From contig JAGGXQ010000152.1 of the NCBI GenBank assembly GCA_021162925.1, positions 1 to 12,767 of the forward strand: DNA of 12,767 nucleotides. The letters are read 5' to 3'. The notes beneath the pieces are model-generated. The model searched no databases. It saw nothing but the letters and a program-made list of their open reading frames with translations, and had not been told where the DNA came from. Position 1 is the stretch's first letter. Each line of letters opens with the position of its first letter. This DNA is from Nitrososphaerota archaeon (lineage in GTDB: Archaea > Thermoproteota > Nitrososphaeria > Nitrososphaerales > JAGGXQ01). Made by a program: the position numbers and the translations under genes. Below, piece after piece: positions 1 through 6,368 of the stretch.

Positions 1-422
1 AGCCTCCTAGCGGCATCCCAACCGCTCTTCGCAAAGATCAGGTCGTTGGCGTTCATAACCTCTACCCCGTCGAACCCATCTATCGAGCCCACGAAGTTCT
101 CCCTCCCGAACGAGAAGGGATGGGCCACGACCACATAACCCCCCGCCTTGTGAATCTCGTCTATCGGCCTTTCTCTGGCCTTCTTCACGTCGAGCTCCTC
201 GGCCAGCATGATGCCTAAAACATGCCCGAACCCCGTCGAAAGCTCGATCCCCCCTATCAGTTTCACCCCCTTCCGCTCCCTGACCCCAGAGAAGGACTGG
301 AAGTCGTGGTTCGTTATCGCCACGGCGTCGATCCCCTTCCTCTTGGCCCAGCTGGCGACCTCCTCTAGGGTCCCGAAGGCGTCGTGCGAGTCCTCGGTGT
401 GGCAGTGGAGATCGAGCCTCAA
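1..422 (-). CDS. PHP-domain metal-dependent phosphoesterase (3' end beyond window)
   Basis: The reading frame is open from a TTG at 420-422 to the left edge (140 codons seen), so the C-terminus is missing. The PHP metal-site motifs appear in order: H6-C-H8 near the N-terminus, the T37-N-H39-D40 motif (most relatives have T-D-H-D), G58-I-E60, H67 and a V-A-H101-P motif. PHP proteins hydrolyse phosphoester bonds using two or three bound metal ions. Single-domain members of this type have been linked to nucleoside 3',5'-bisphosphate or short RNA/DNA 5' processing, but the substrate cannot be read from sequence. The TTG start lies two bases after the stop of the MetRS tRNA-binding subunit gene, so the two are surely co-transcribed. 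The start is fixed by the motif position: HxH normally sits within the first ten residues. Identity as a PHP protein is secure; the exact role is not. Confidence 0.9.
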   Translation of the reverse strand, partial: MRLDLHCHTEDSHDAFGTLEEVASWAKRKGIDAVAITNHDFQSFSGVRERKGVKLIGGIELSTGFGHVLGIMLAEELDVKKARERPIDEIHKAGGYVVVAHPFSFGRENFVGSIDGFDGVEVMNANDLIFAKSGWDAARR

Positions 423-424
423 GC

Positions 425-760
425 TCAGCTTACCTTACTGCCGGGCGGAACCGGCTTGTCGGGTTGGAGCAGGGATATCTCCTCCCCGCTTACCGCCGCC
501 AGGAGCATGACCTGGGACTCGATCCCGAATATCTTCCTCGGCTTTATGTTCGCGAGCACCACGACGCTCTTTCCCAGGAGCTCCTCCGGCTCGTACGACC
601 CCGCCAAGCCCGCGACGCACCTCTTCCTCTCACCCCCGAGATCGACGATCAGCTCGAGCAACTTCCTGGAATTCGGGACCCTATTTACCGAAGCTACCTT
701 CCCCACCCTTATGTCGAGCCTTCCGAACTCCCCTATGTCTATCTCTTTCACTCCCTTCAA
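425..760 (-). CDS. metG: Methionyl-tRNA synthetase beta chain (EMAP/OB-fold tRNA-binding protein)
   Basis: A 111-residue protein that is a stand-alone version of the C-terminal tRNA-binding domain found fused to MetRS in many organisms. The family signature is visible: F-G-R-L-D-I-R-V-G-K-V near the N-terminus, then an N-S-R-K-L-L stretch, K-R-C-V-A-G-L, V-V-V-L-A-N-I-K-P-R and Q-V-M-L-L-A-A. It binds tRNA non-specifically as an OB fold and usually dimerises or joins the catalytic chain. It sits 37 bases downstream of metG on the same strand, which strongly supports the split-synthetase reading. The start is uncertain: TTG at 760 gives the listed length and GTG at 751 is an alternative three codons in. 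The frame stays open further upstream into metG, but no ATG is available. Alternative: a general tRNA-binding chaperone (CsaA-like), less likely given its neighbour. Confidence 0.9.
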   Translation of the reverse strand: MKGVKEIDIGEFGRLDIRVGKVASVNRVPNSRKLLELIVDLGGERKRCVAGLAGSYEPEELLGKSVVVLANIKPRKIFGIESQVMLLAAVSGEEISLLQPDKPVPPGSKVS

Positions 761-797
761 CCCAGAGACTTTGAACCGGCCAAATTTAGCCTTTATC

Positions 798-2414
798 CTA
801 GACCTTTTCGAACGGTATCGAGACCTCCCCGATCCTATGCCCCGGCTTTACCCCTAGCCTCCCCGCGTCATCCCAGCTCTGTGAGGCTACATCCCCCTCC
901 AGGCCGAGCATCCTCCATATCCTTTCGCTCGAGAACGGTATGTAGGGGAAGAGGAGGATCGCCAAGGACCTAACCGCGTTTATGGATAGGTAGAGGCAGG
1001 TCCTGTAGCCCCGCCTCTTCCTCCAAGGCTCCTTGTGCTGGAAGTAGCCATTACATTTACTCGATAGGGCCTCTATCTCCTTCAGGGCTTTATCGAGCTC
1101 GTTTCTCTCAATCAGGTCGCCTACTAGCTTCGGGGAATTCTTCAAATCGCCTACCAGGGCTTCGTCGAGCTCCTCGAAGCCATCCGGTTCGGGGACCACT
1201 CCCCCCTCCCTCTTCACGAATATGAGGGCCCTGTAAACGAAGTTACCTATGTTTGCGACGAGCTCGTTGTTTATCTTGGCCTTGAAGCCCTCCCACTCGA
1301 AGTTCACGTCGTTCTGGCCCGACGGGGTTATGCTCGCCAAGTAAAAGCGCAGATAATCGGGATCGAACCGGTTCAAGAAGTCCCGAAGGCTTACGTACCA
1401 CCCCTTGCTCTTCGAGAACTTCCTCCCCTCTAGGAGGAGGTGCCCCCTGGTCGGCATGTAGTCCGGCAACTTGTACTCCCTGCCCATGGCGATCCTTATG
1501 GCGGGGAGGAGGAGGTAGTGGTGGTAGACTATGTCCTTGCCTATGAAGTGGTAGATCGTCGAGGAGTTCCAGAACTCCTTGCCATCGATCCCCTTCCTCT
1601 CCAGGTACAGCAGAGTCGAAGAGATGTAGCAGAGGTGGTTGTCGAACCAGCCATAGAGCACCTTGCCCGATGCGTCTTCGAGCGGTATCGGGACGCCCCA
1701 GCTTATGTCCCTGGTTATGTCCCAGTCTTCAAGGCCATCCTCTATCCACCTTAAAACGTACTTCTTGACGTCGGGCTGGAGCTTTTCATTGCCTTCCAGC
1801 CAATCCCTCAGCTCGGAGGCCAGGGAGGAGAGCCTGAAGTAGTAGTGCTCGGTCTCCTTCAGCACCGGCCTTCTACCACATATGGCGCATCTCGGGTCTA
1901 TAAGTTCTGTGGGCTTGTAGACCCTGCCACATACCTCGCAACCATCTCCGTACTGATCCTTCGCACCACAGTAAGGGCAGGTTCCTATCACGTACCTGTC
2001 GGGGAGGAACTTCTTGTCGTATTCGCAGTAGAACTGCTCTATCCTCTTCTTGTAAATGTATCCGTTTTCGTACAACCTTTTGAAGACGTACTGCGCAAAC
2101 CCGACGCATTCCTCCGAGCTCGTCATGTGGAAGAGATCGAAGGATATCCCCAAGGCCTCGAAGTCTTCGGCATCCCTCCGATGCCAATACCTAACGTATT
2201 CTTCGGGCGTCTTCCCCTCCTTCTCGGCCTTCACCAATATGGGCGTGCCGAAGTCATCGGTAGCGCAGATGTAGACAACTTCATGCCCTTTCAGCCTGAG
2301 ATACCTTACAAATATGTCCGAGGGGAGGTAGGTCGAGGCTATGTGCCCTAGATGTAGCTCCCCGTTCGCGTAGGGGAGGGCGGCGGTTACTACGAACCTA
2401 CCACGACTTCGCAT
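798..2414 (-). CDS. metG: Methionyl-tRNA synthetase, catalytic (alpha) chain
   Basis: Class I aminoacyl-tRNA synthetase of 538 residues that charges initiator and elongator tRNA-Met with methionine in the cytoplasm. Seen directly: the HIGH motif as H21-L-G-H24, an archaeal-type double zinc-knuckle insertion with CxxC pairs at 146/149, 159/162 and 176/179, and the KMSKS loop as K332-F-S-K-S336. The helical anticodon-binding region follows, with N-x-x-Y-R-A around residue 388. It ends near residue 538 without the C-terminal EMAP-type domain, which is encoded by the next gene. The ATG start overlaps the end of ahcY by 17 bases, and a GGTAGG sequence immediately follows the start, so translation is probably coupled to ahcY. 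No other reasonable start lies ahead of the conserved V-V-T-A-A-L-P-Y-A-N-G strand. Identity is certain. Confidence 0.98.
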   Translation of the reverse strand: MRSRGRFVVTAALPYANGELHLGHIASTYLPSDIFVRYLRLKGHEVVYICATDDFGTPILVKAEKEGKTPEEYVRYWHRRDAEDFEALGISFDLFHMTSSEECVGFAQYVFKRLYENGYIYKKRIEQFYCEYDKKFLPDRYVIGTCPYCGAKDQYGDGCEVCGRVYKPTELIDPRCAICGRRPVLKETEHYYFRLSSLASELRDWLEGNEKLQPDVKKYVLRWIEDGLEDWDITRDISWGVPIPLEDASGKVLYGWFDNHLCYISSTLLYLERKGIDGKEFWNSSTIYHFIGKDIVYHHYLLLPAIRIAMGREYKLPDYMPTRGHLLLEGRKFSKSKGWYVSLRDFLNRFDPDYLRFYLASITPSGQNDVNFEWEGFKAKINNELVANIGNFVYRALIFVKREGGVVPEPDGFEELDEALVGDLKNSPKLVGDLIERNELDKALKEIEALSSKCNGYFQHKEPWRKRRGYRTCLYLSINAVRSLAILLFPYIPFSSERIWRMLGLEGDVASQSWDDAGRLGVKPGHRIGEVSIPFEKV

Positions 2415-3621
2415 ACCTTACCTGCTCTTCCGTCGGCTTATCTATCTTTATGCCGAACCCCTCGAGCGCGTTTACGGCCACTTCCCTGTCTATCTCCTCC
2501 GGGACGCCGTACAGCTTCTTCTCCAGCTTTTCGTGGTTCTCCAGCAGGTATAGGGCCGACATGAGCTGGTTTGAGAAGCTCATCATCATCACCTCGGGGG
2601 GATGGCCTTCCGCGGCTACTAGGTTCACGACCCTTCCCTCGGCCAGGAGGTAGAGCCTCTTCCCGTTGAGGTCGAACTCCTCCACGTTCGGCCTAACCTT
2701 CCTGCTCTTGAACTTCCTCAGGTAGGAAACGTCTATCTCGACGTCGAAGTGCCCCGAATTGGCCAGTATCGCCCCATCCTTCATAAGCTCCATGTGCTCC
2801 CCCCTTATCACCCCGATCTGCCCGGTTGCGGTTACGAATATGTCCCCGACCTTGGCGGCTTCGGCTATGGGCATGACCGAGTACCCATCTAGGCTCGCCT
2901 CTAGGGCCTTGTAAGGATCGACCTCGCAGACTATCACGTCGGCCCCTAGGCCCCTTGCCCTCATAGCTATCCCCCTTCCGACCCACCCGTAACCGCAGAC
3001 TACGAACTTCTTCCCGGCTATCAGCAGGCTCGTAGCCCTCAGGATGCCGTCCAGGGTGCTCTGGCCCGTTCCGTACCTGTTGTCGAACAGGAACTTCGTG
3101 TAGGCGTTGTTCACGGCTATGATGGGATACCTGAGCTTGCCCGCCTCGTCCAAGGCCCTGAGCCTTATGACCCCGCTGGTGGTCTCTTCGGTCCCTCCAA
3201 CTATCGAATCACAAAGGCCCTCTTCGTGGGCGGTTACGTGGGCGTCGGAGCCGTCGTCCATCAGGATGGATGGCCTGCTCCTCAAGACGGTCCTGATGTT
3301 CTCCCAGTACTCCTCCTCGCTCTCACCCCTCCAGGCGAACACGTTAACCCCTTCGCTGGCCAAAAACGCGGCTATGTCGTCCTGGGTGCTCAAAGGGTTG
3401 GCGCAGGTTAGGTAAACGTCGGCACCTAGCTCCTTGAGCCCCATGACCAAGACCGAGGTCTCTTTGGTTACGTGGAGGCAGACCCCTACCCTCACCCCTT
3501 CTAAAGGCTTTTTCGGCTTCAGCTTCTCTATCGTCCTGACGAGGGCCGGCATGTGCCTGTAGGCCCACTCGTAGTTCTTCCTGCCTTCTTCCGCGAGTCC
3601 CATATCGGCGACCTTATACAT
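2398..3621 (-). CDS. ahcY: S-adenosylhomocysteine hydrolase (adenosylhomocysteinase)
   Basis: Catalyses the reversible, NAD-dependent splitting of S-adenosylhomocysteine into adenosine (or inosine in some archaea) and homocysteine, removing the product inhibitor of SAM methyltransferases. Visible: H50-V-T52-K-E54-T substrate motif, N-P-L-S-T-Q-D-D, E-E-T-T-S-G-V, the catalytic segment T175-K176-F-L-F-D180-N181 followed by R-Y-G-T-G-Q-S, and the Rossmann motif G210-Y-G-W-V-G-R-G217. I place the start at ATG 3621 (407 aa) because M-Y-K-V-A-D-M-G-L-A-E-E-G matches the usual family N-terminus and the TATA box would put transcription start there. An in-frame ATG at 3636 would add five residues (412 aa). 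Residue 172 is Asn where most family members have Asp (the usual V-N-D motif reads V-N-N). It is first in the minus-strand operon with metG, fitting methionine/SAM metabolism. Confidence 0.97.
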   Translation of the reverse strand: MYKVADMGLAEEGRKNYEWAYRHMPALVRTIEKLKPKKPLEGVRVGVCLHVTKETSVLVMGLKELGADVYLTCANPLSTQDDIAAFLASEGVNVFAWRGESEEEYWENIRTVLRSRPSILMDDGSDAHVTAHEEGLCDSIVGGTEETTSGVIRLRALDEAGKLRYPIIAVNNAYTKFLFDNRYGTGQSTLDGILRATSLLIAGKKFVVCGYGWVGRGIAMRARGLGADVIVCEVDPYKALEASLDGYSVMPIAEAAKVGDIFVTATGQIGVIRGEHMELMKDGAILANSGHFDVEIDVSYLRKFKSRKVRPNVEEFDLNGKRLYLLAEGRVVNLVAAEGHPPEVMMMSFSNQLMSALYLLENHEKLEKKLYGVPEEIDREVAVNALEGFGIKIDKPTEEQVRYAKSW

Positions 3622-3644
3622 ACCGGCTCTTGCCATCCCCCGCG

Positions 3645-3657
3645 TTATAAACTTTTG
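3645..3657 (-). promoter_or_regulatory. BRE/TATA promoter of the ahcY-metG operon
   Basis: Read on the minus strand, the sequence is CAAAAG followed by TTTATAA, a good match to an archaeal TFB-recognition element plus TATA box in otherwise GC-rich DNA. The box centre is about 26 bases from position 3621-3622, the usual archaeal distance to the transcription start. That places initiation on or just before the second in-frame ATG of ahcY and makes a leaderless message likely. This is motif inference; no transcript data are available. Confidence 0.7.
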
Positions 3658-3668
3658 AAGTACAAAGG

Positions 3669-3682
3669 GGTAAGCTTATAAA
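3669..3682 (+). promoter_or_regulatory. BRE/TATA promoter of the L22-secY ribosomal operon
   Basis: The sequence GGTAAG followed by CTTATAAA resembles an archaeal BRE plus TATA box. The centre (about 3679) predicts a start of transcription near 3705, leaving a leader of roughly 11 bases before the L22 ATG at 3716. The leader contains GTGGTCC (3708-3714), which could pair with the 3' end of 16S rRNA with one G-U wobble but abuts the start codon. It is back-to-back with the ahcY promoter, with the two TATA boxes about 30 bases apart. Confidence 0.7.
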
Positions 3683-3715
3683 GGGCCTATCGACCGCTAG
3701 ACCCAGCGTGGTCCG

Positions 3716-4171
3716 ATGCCCGAGTTCGGATACAGCCTCAAGGCGGAAGGGGAGTACGTGAAGGCTAGTGCCCGAGAGGTCAATGTAAGCCCCAAGGCGG
3801 CCAGGGAGGTTTGCAAGGCCATAAAGGGGCTGAGGCTCGACGATGCCAGAAGGTTCCTAGAGGAGGTCATAGCTATGAAGAGGGCCGTGCCCTTTAGGAG
3901 GTATAAGAAGAAGGTCGGGCACCGGTCCGGTCTTCAAGGGTTTTACGCCGGGAGGTATCCGGTCAAGGCGGCGAAGGCCGTCCTTAGGGTTTTGGAGAAT
4001 TTGGAGGCCAACGCCGAGTTCAAGGGCATGGACCTGGATAGGCTCGTGATCTTTCACGCGGCGGCCTATCCTGGTATGAAGATCAAGGATTACTTCCCCA
4101 GGGCCTTTGGCAGATCGTCGCCAAACTTTAGAACCCTGGTCCATATAGAGCTGGCTGGGAGGGAGAAGTGA
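3716..4171 (+). CDS. rpl22: 50S ribosomal protein L22 (uL22)
   Basis: Large-subunit protein of 151 residues that binds 23S rRNA and lines the nascent peptide tunnel with an extended hairpin. The archaeal/eukaryotic form (L17e type) is recognised from K-A-S-A-R-E-V-N-V-S-P-K near the N-terminus, the R-L-D-D-A-R segment, V-P-F-R-R-Y-K-K-K-V-G-H-R and the hairpin region ending in P-R-A-F-G-R-S-S-P. Length is normal for archaea. The ATG at 3716 is the only sensible start and lies just after the predicted promoter. It is the first gene of the operon here; in most archaea S19, L2, L23, L4 and L3 precede it. Its stop overlaps the start of S3 as TGATG. Confidence 0.97.
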   Translation: MPEFGYSLKAEGEYVKASAREVNVSPKAAREVCKAIKGLRLDDARRFLEEVIAMKRAVPFRRYKKKVGHRSGLQGFYAGRYPVKAAKAVLRVLENLEANAEFKGMDLDRLVIFHAAAYPGMKIKDYFPRAFGRSSPNFRTLVHIELAGREK

Positions 4172-4797
4172 TGTCTTCGGTCAAGAACATCCTCAAGACC
4201 TGCTCGAGGAACGTCGAGCTCGACGAATTCCTGGCGGAGGAGCTCAAAGGTACGGGGTACGGTGGCTGCGACGTCCAGACGACCCCCTTGGGGACCAGGC
4301 TCACGATCTACGTAACCAGGCCTGGGCTCGTGATAAAGAGGAAGGGGGTCGGCATCAGGGAGCTACAGAGCAAGATAGAGAGCAGGTTCGGCAGGGTCCT
4401 CAAACCACCGCTCCAGATATCCGTCATGGAGGTCGAGATACCCGAGCTGAACCCCAGGATCATGTGCGACAGGATCGCGCACAACATGAGGAGGGGGGTC
4501 GCCTTCAGGAGGGTGGTCATGTGGGCCTTGAACGCGATAATGGACGCGGGAGCTATGGGTGCGGAGATCATCGTATCCGGAAAGCTAAGGAGGGATAGGG
4601 CCAGGACCGAAAAGTACAGGATGGGGGTCATGCCCAAGAGCGGGGACCCAGCGGAGAAGGCCGTGAGGGAGGCCACGACCAGCGTCCTCCTGAAGATGGG
4701 CGTCTACGGCATAAAGGTGAGGATAGCGCTCAAAGACGCCGTCCCGCCAGAGTTCCAGCTCAAGGAGGGTGAGAGCGTTGCCGAGGGTCAAGGCTAG
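4171..4797 (+). CDS. rps3: 30S ribosomal protein S3 (uS3)
   Basis: Small-subunit head protein of 208 residues at the mRNA entry channel, with helicase-like contacts to mRNA. The N-terminal KH domain spans roughly residues 17-90 and the C-terminal S3 domain roughly 95-190, including the well-conserved N-P-R-I-M-C-D-R-I-A and R-V-V-M-W-A-L-N segments. The GXXG loop of the KH domain, normally G-R-K-G, reads K56-R-K-G59: the first glycine is lysine (AAG at 4336-4338). ATG 4171 is preferred; GTG 4168 directly before it would add one residue. A GGGAGGGAG sequence just upstream can serve as ribosome binding site. The 3' end overlaps L29 by 20 bases. The N-terminus M-S-S-V-K-N-I-L-K resembles thaumarchaeal S3. 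Confidence 0.97.
   Translation: MSSVKNILKTCSRNVELDEFLAEELKGTGYGGCDVQTTPLGTRLTIYVTRPGLVIKRKGVGIRELQSKIESRFGRVLKPPLQISVMEVEIPELNPRIMCDRIAHNMRRGVAFRRVVMWALNAIMDAGAMGAEIIVSGKLRRDRARTEKYRMGVMPKSGDPAEKAVREATTSVLLKMGVYGIKVRIALKDAVPPEFQLKEGESVAEGQG
4764..4772 (+). promoter_or_regulatory. Shine-Dalgarno sequence for L29
   Basis: GGAGGGTGA lies inside the last codons of S3, five bases before TTG 4778. It is nearly the full complement of the conserved archaeal 16S rRNA 3' end. It covers the alternative GTG at 4769, so it decides in favour of the TTG start. Confidence 0.75.
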
Positions 4798-4984
4798 GGA
4801 GCTCAGGGGGATGAGCAACGAGGAGTTGCTGAAGAGGTTGAGGGAGCTGAGGAGCGAGTTGCTGAGGCTCAGGACCGCATCGGGCAGGGGGACCATAGCC
4901 AACGAAAGCGGAAAGGTGAAATCGATAAGGAGGGATATAGCCAGGGTGCTCACCGTCCTGAACGAAAGGGGGTTGAAGCTTTGA
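4778..4984 (+). CDS. rpl29: 50S ribosomal protein L29 (uL29)
   Basis: A 68-residue two-helix coiled-coil protein located near the peptide exit, where it helps dock signal recognition particle and other nascent-chain factors. Recognised from the A-R-E-L-R-G-M-S-N-E-E-L motif, then the L-R-E-L-R-S-E-L-L-R-L-R heptad stretch, and a basic second helix with K-S-I-R-R-D-I-A-R-V-L-T. TTG 4778 is chosen over GTG 4769 because a strong Shine-Dalgarno sequence sits at the right distance and the resulting N-terminus M-P-R-V-K-A-R-E-L-R fits the family. The gene overlaps S3 by 20 bases, and its stop overlaps the TTG of the next gene as TTGA. Confidence 0.95.
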   Translation: MPRVKARELRGMSNEELLKRLRELRSELLRLRTASGRGTIANESGKVKSIRRDIARVLTVLNERGLKL

Positions 4985-5247
4985 AGAGGGATGCGAGCAA
5001 CCTGATCGCCCACGAGCTGATAGGCCTCAAGGGAGAGGTCGTGGAGGGCCACTACAAGGGGATAGAGGGCGAGATAGTCTACGAGACCAAGAACACGCTC
5101 TCCTTCATGACCGGGAGGGGGTTGAAGATCGTACCGAAGAAGCCCTCGGTCTTCAAGATCGATTTGCCCGAAGGGGCCGTCATCATCGAAGGTGAAAGGA
5201 TTTTAGGCAGGCCCGAGGATAGGGTGAGAAGATGTCCAAGAACATAG
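4981..5247 (+). CDS. rnp1: Ribonuclease P protein component 1 (Rpp29/Pop4 homologue)
   Basis: An 88-residue protein subunit of archaeal RNase P, the ribozyme that removes 5' leaders from precursor tRNAs. Rpp29 pairs with Rpp21 and binds the specificity domain of the RNA. The Sm-like beta-barrel is recognised from [27 protein letters not shown] and [11 protein letters not shown]. The gene starts with TTG overlapping the L29 stop (TTGA) and ends 16 bases inside S17. Its place between L29 and S17 is the normal archaeal one; the translation factor aIF1 gene that some archaea carry beside it is absent here. Length is slightly short but within the range for archaeal members. Confidence 0.95.
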   Translation: MKRDASNLIAHELIGLKGEVVEGHYKGIEGEIVYETKNTLSFMTGRGLKIVPKKPSVFKIDLPEGAVIIEGERILGRPEDRVRRCPRT

Positions 5248-5561
5248 GAATACCCGTCCCTCCCCCGAGGCGTTCCTGTGACGACCCGAACTGCCCGTTC
5301 CACGGCAACCTGAGGGTGAGGGGGAAGTTGCTGAAGGGCGTGGTGGTGAGCACCAAGCCCGAGAAGACGGTGGTCGTCGAGAGGGAGTACTACCACTACG
5401 TCCCCAAGTACAAGAGGTACGAAAGGAGGAGGAGCAAGATACACGCCCACCTCCCCCCTTGCCTCGATGCGAAGGAGGGGGACGAGGTGACCATAGCCGA
5501 ATGCAGGCCCATAAGCAAGACCGTCGCCTTCGTGGTGGTGGAGGTGAAGAGGAATGCCTAG
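5232..5561 (+). CDS. rps17: 30S ribosomal protein S17 (uS17)
   Basis: A 109-residue OB-fold protein that binds 16S rRNA early in small-subunit assembly. The archaeal/eukaryotic N-terminal extension with [12 protein letters not shown] is present, followed by [26 protein letters not shown] and A-E-C-R-P-I-S-K-T near the end. ATG 5232 is preceded by GGGTGAGAAG, the same context seen before S5, and overlaps Rpp29 by 16 bases. The 3' end overlaps L14 by 8 bases, indicating coupled translation. Confidence 0.98.
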   Translation: MSKNIGIPVPPPRRSCDDPNCPFHGNLRVRGKLLKGVVVSTKPEKTVVVEREYYHYVPKYKRYERRRSKIHAHLPPCLDAKEGDEVTIAECRPISKTVAFVVVEVKRNA

Positions 5562-5991
5562 GAAGACGAGCAGGGCGGTATCGGCTAAGGGCGTGAGCGA
5601 GTACAGACCTTACGTAACCAGGTCGATACCGGTGGGGGCGATGATAAACTGCGCCGACAACACGGGGGCCAAGAAGATCCAGGTCATACAGGTATTCGGT
5701 TACAAGGGGAGGCTTAGGAGGCTCCCCGCCGCCAGGGTCGGGGACCTGGTCAAGGTGGTGGTGAAGAAGGGGCCGATAGAGCTGAGGAAGCAGACCCTCA
5801 GCGCCGTCATAGTAAGGCAGAAGTACCCGATAAGGAGGCCCAGCGGCCTCAGGGTCATGTTCGAGGACAACGCGGCGGTCATAGTGACCCCTGAGGGTGA
5901 GGTGAAGGGGACCGATATCAAGGGGCCGGTTGCGATGGAGGCTGCCGAGAACTGGCCTAGGATAGCGAACCTGGCGTCCATAATAGTGTGA
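5554..5991 (+). CDS. rpl14: 50S ribosomal protein L14 (uL14)
   Basis: A 145-residue beta-barrel protein at the subunit interface, part of an intersubunit bridge and the docking site of the anti-association factor aIF6. Recognised from [27 protein letters not shown], the region before [16 protein letters not shown], and a C-terminal W-P-R-I-A-N-L-A motif typical of archaeal forms. The ATG overlaps the S17 stop by 8 bases. The N-terminal [10 protein letters not shown] segment matches the usual archaeal extension, so the start is sound. Confidence 0.98.
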   Translation: MPRKTSRAVSAKGVSEYRPYVTRSIPVGAMINCADNTGAKKIQVIQVFGYKGRLRRLPAARVGDLVKVVVKKGPIELRKQTLSAVIVRQKYPIRRPSGLRVMFEDNAAVIVTPEGEVKGTDIKGPVAMEAAENWPRIANLASIIV

Positions 5992-5995
5992 GAGC

Positions 5996-6367
5996 ATGAG
6001 CTCGAAGCCGAGAAAGATGAGAAAGCGCATGTTCAACCTCCCGCCCCACAAGCGCTCCAAGCTCCTATCCGCCCACCTGGCGGAGAGCCTGAGGGAGAAG
6101 TACGGGGTGAGGAGCCTGAGGATTAGGAAGGGGGATACCGTCAGGATAATGAGGGGGGAGTACAAGGGGATAGAGGGGAAGGTCACGGCCGTGTATCCGG
6201 AGAGCCAGAGGATAGCGGTGGAGGGGGTTACGAGGGAGAAGGCGAGCGGGGATACGGTCCCCATCAAGATACACGCATCCAAGGTCATGATAACCAATCT
6301 GAACCTGGACGACCCGTTCAGGAGGGGTAAGCTCGAGTTGCTCGAAAAGAGGGTGAAGGGTGGTTAA
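5996..6367 (+). CDS. rpl24: 50S ribosomal protein L24 (uL24)
   Basis: A 123-residue protein that initiates large-subunit assembly by binding the 5' region of 23S rRNA. The KOW motif occupies roughly residues 44-70 (I-R-K-G-D-T-V-R-I-M-R-G-E-Y-K-G-I-E-G-K-V), preceded by a basic archaeal N-terminal helix region with R-K-R-M-F-N-L-P-P-H-K-R. The ending with I-H-A-S-K-V-M-I-T-N-L and a charged tail is typical of the archaeal/eukaryotic L26e type. It starts four bases after L14 and stops one base before the S4e ATG. Its Y-K-G-I-E-G motif shares 17 identical bases with the corresponding motif in the Rpp29 gene. Confidence 0.97.
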   Translation: MSSKPRKMRKRMFNLPPHKRSKLLSAHLAESLREKYGVRSLRIRKGDTVRIMRGEYKGIEGKVTAVYPESQRIAVEGVTREKASGDTVPIKIHASKVMITNLNLDDPFRRGKLELLEKRVKGG

Positions 6368-6368
6368 A

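Noticed and set aside
384..973. Plus-strand open frames opposite the MetRS genes (up to 169 residues)
   Set aside because: They have no recognisable motifs and are antisense shadows of the well-supported metG genes; composition is Pro/Arg/Ser-rich as expected for antisense frames in GC-rich DNA.
3637..3715. A possible small RNA or small gene between the divergent operons
   Set aside because: The space is filled by two back-to-back promoter motifs and shows no open frame with a ribosome site or stable inverted repeat that I can see.
5203..6297. A 364-residue minus-strand open frame opposite S17, L14 and L24
   Set aside because: It lies entirely opposite three universally conserved ribosomal genes, lacks any domain, and ends in low-complexity Ser/Arg/Pro stretches. 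It is a shadow of biased codon use.
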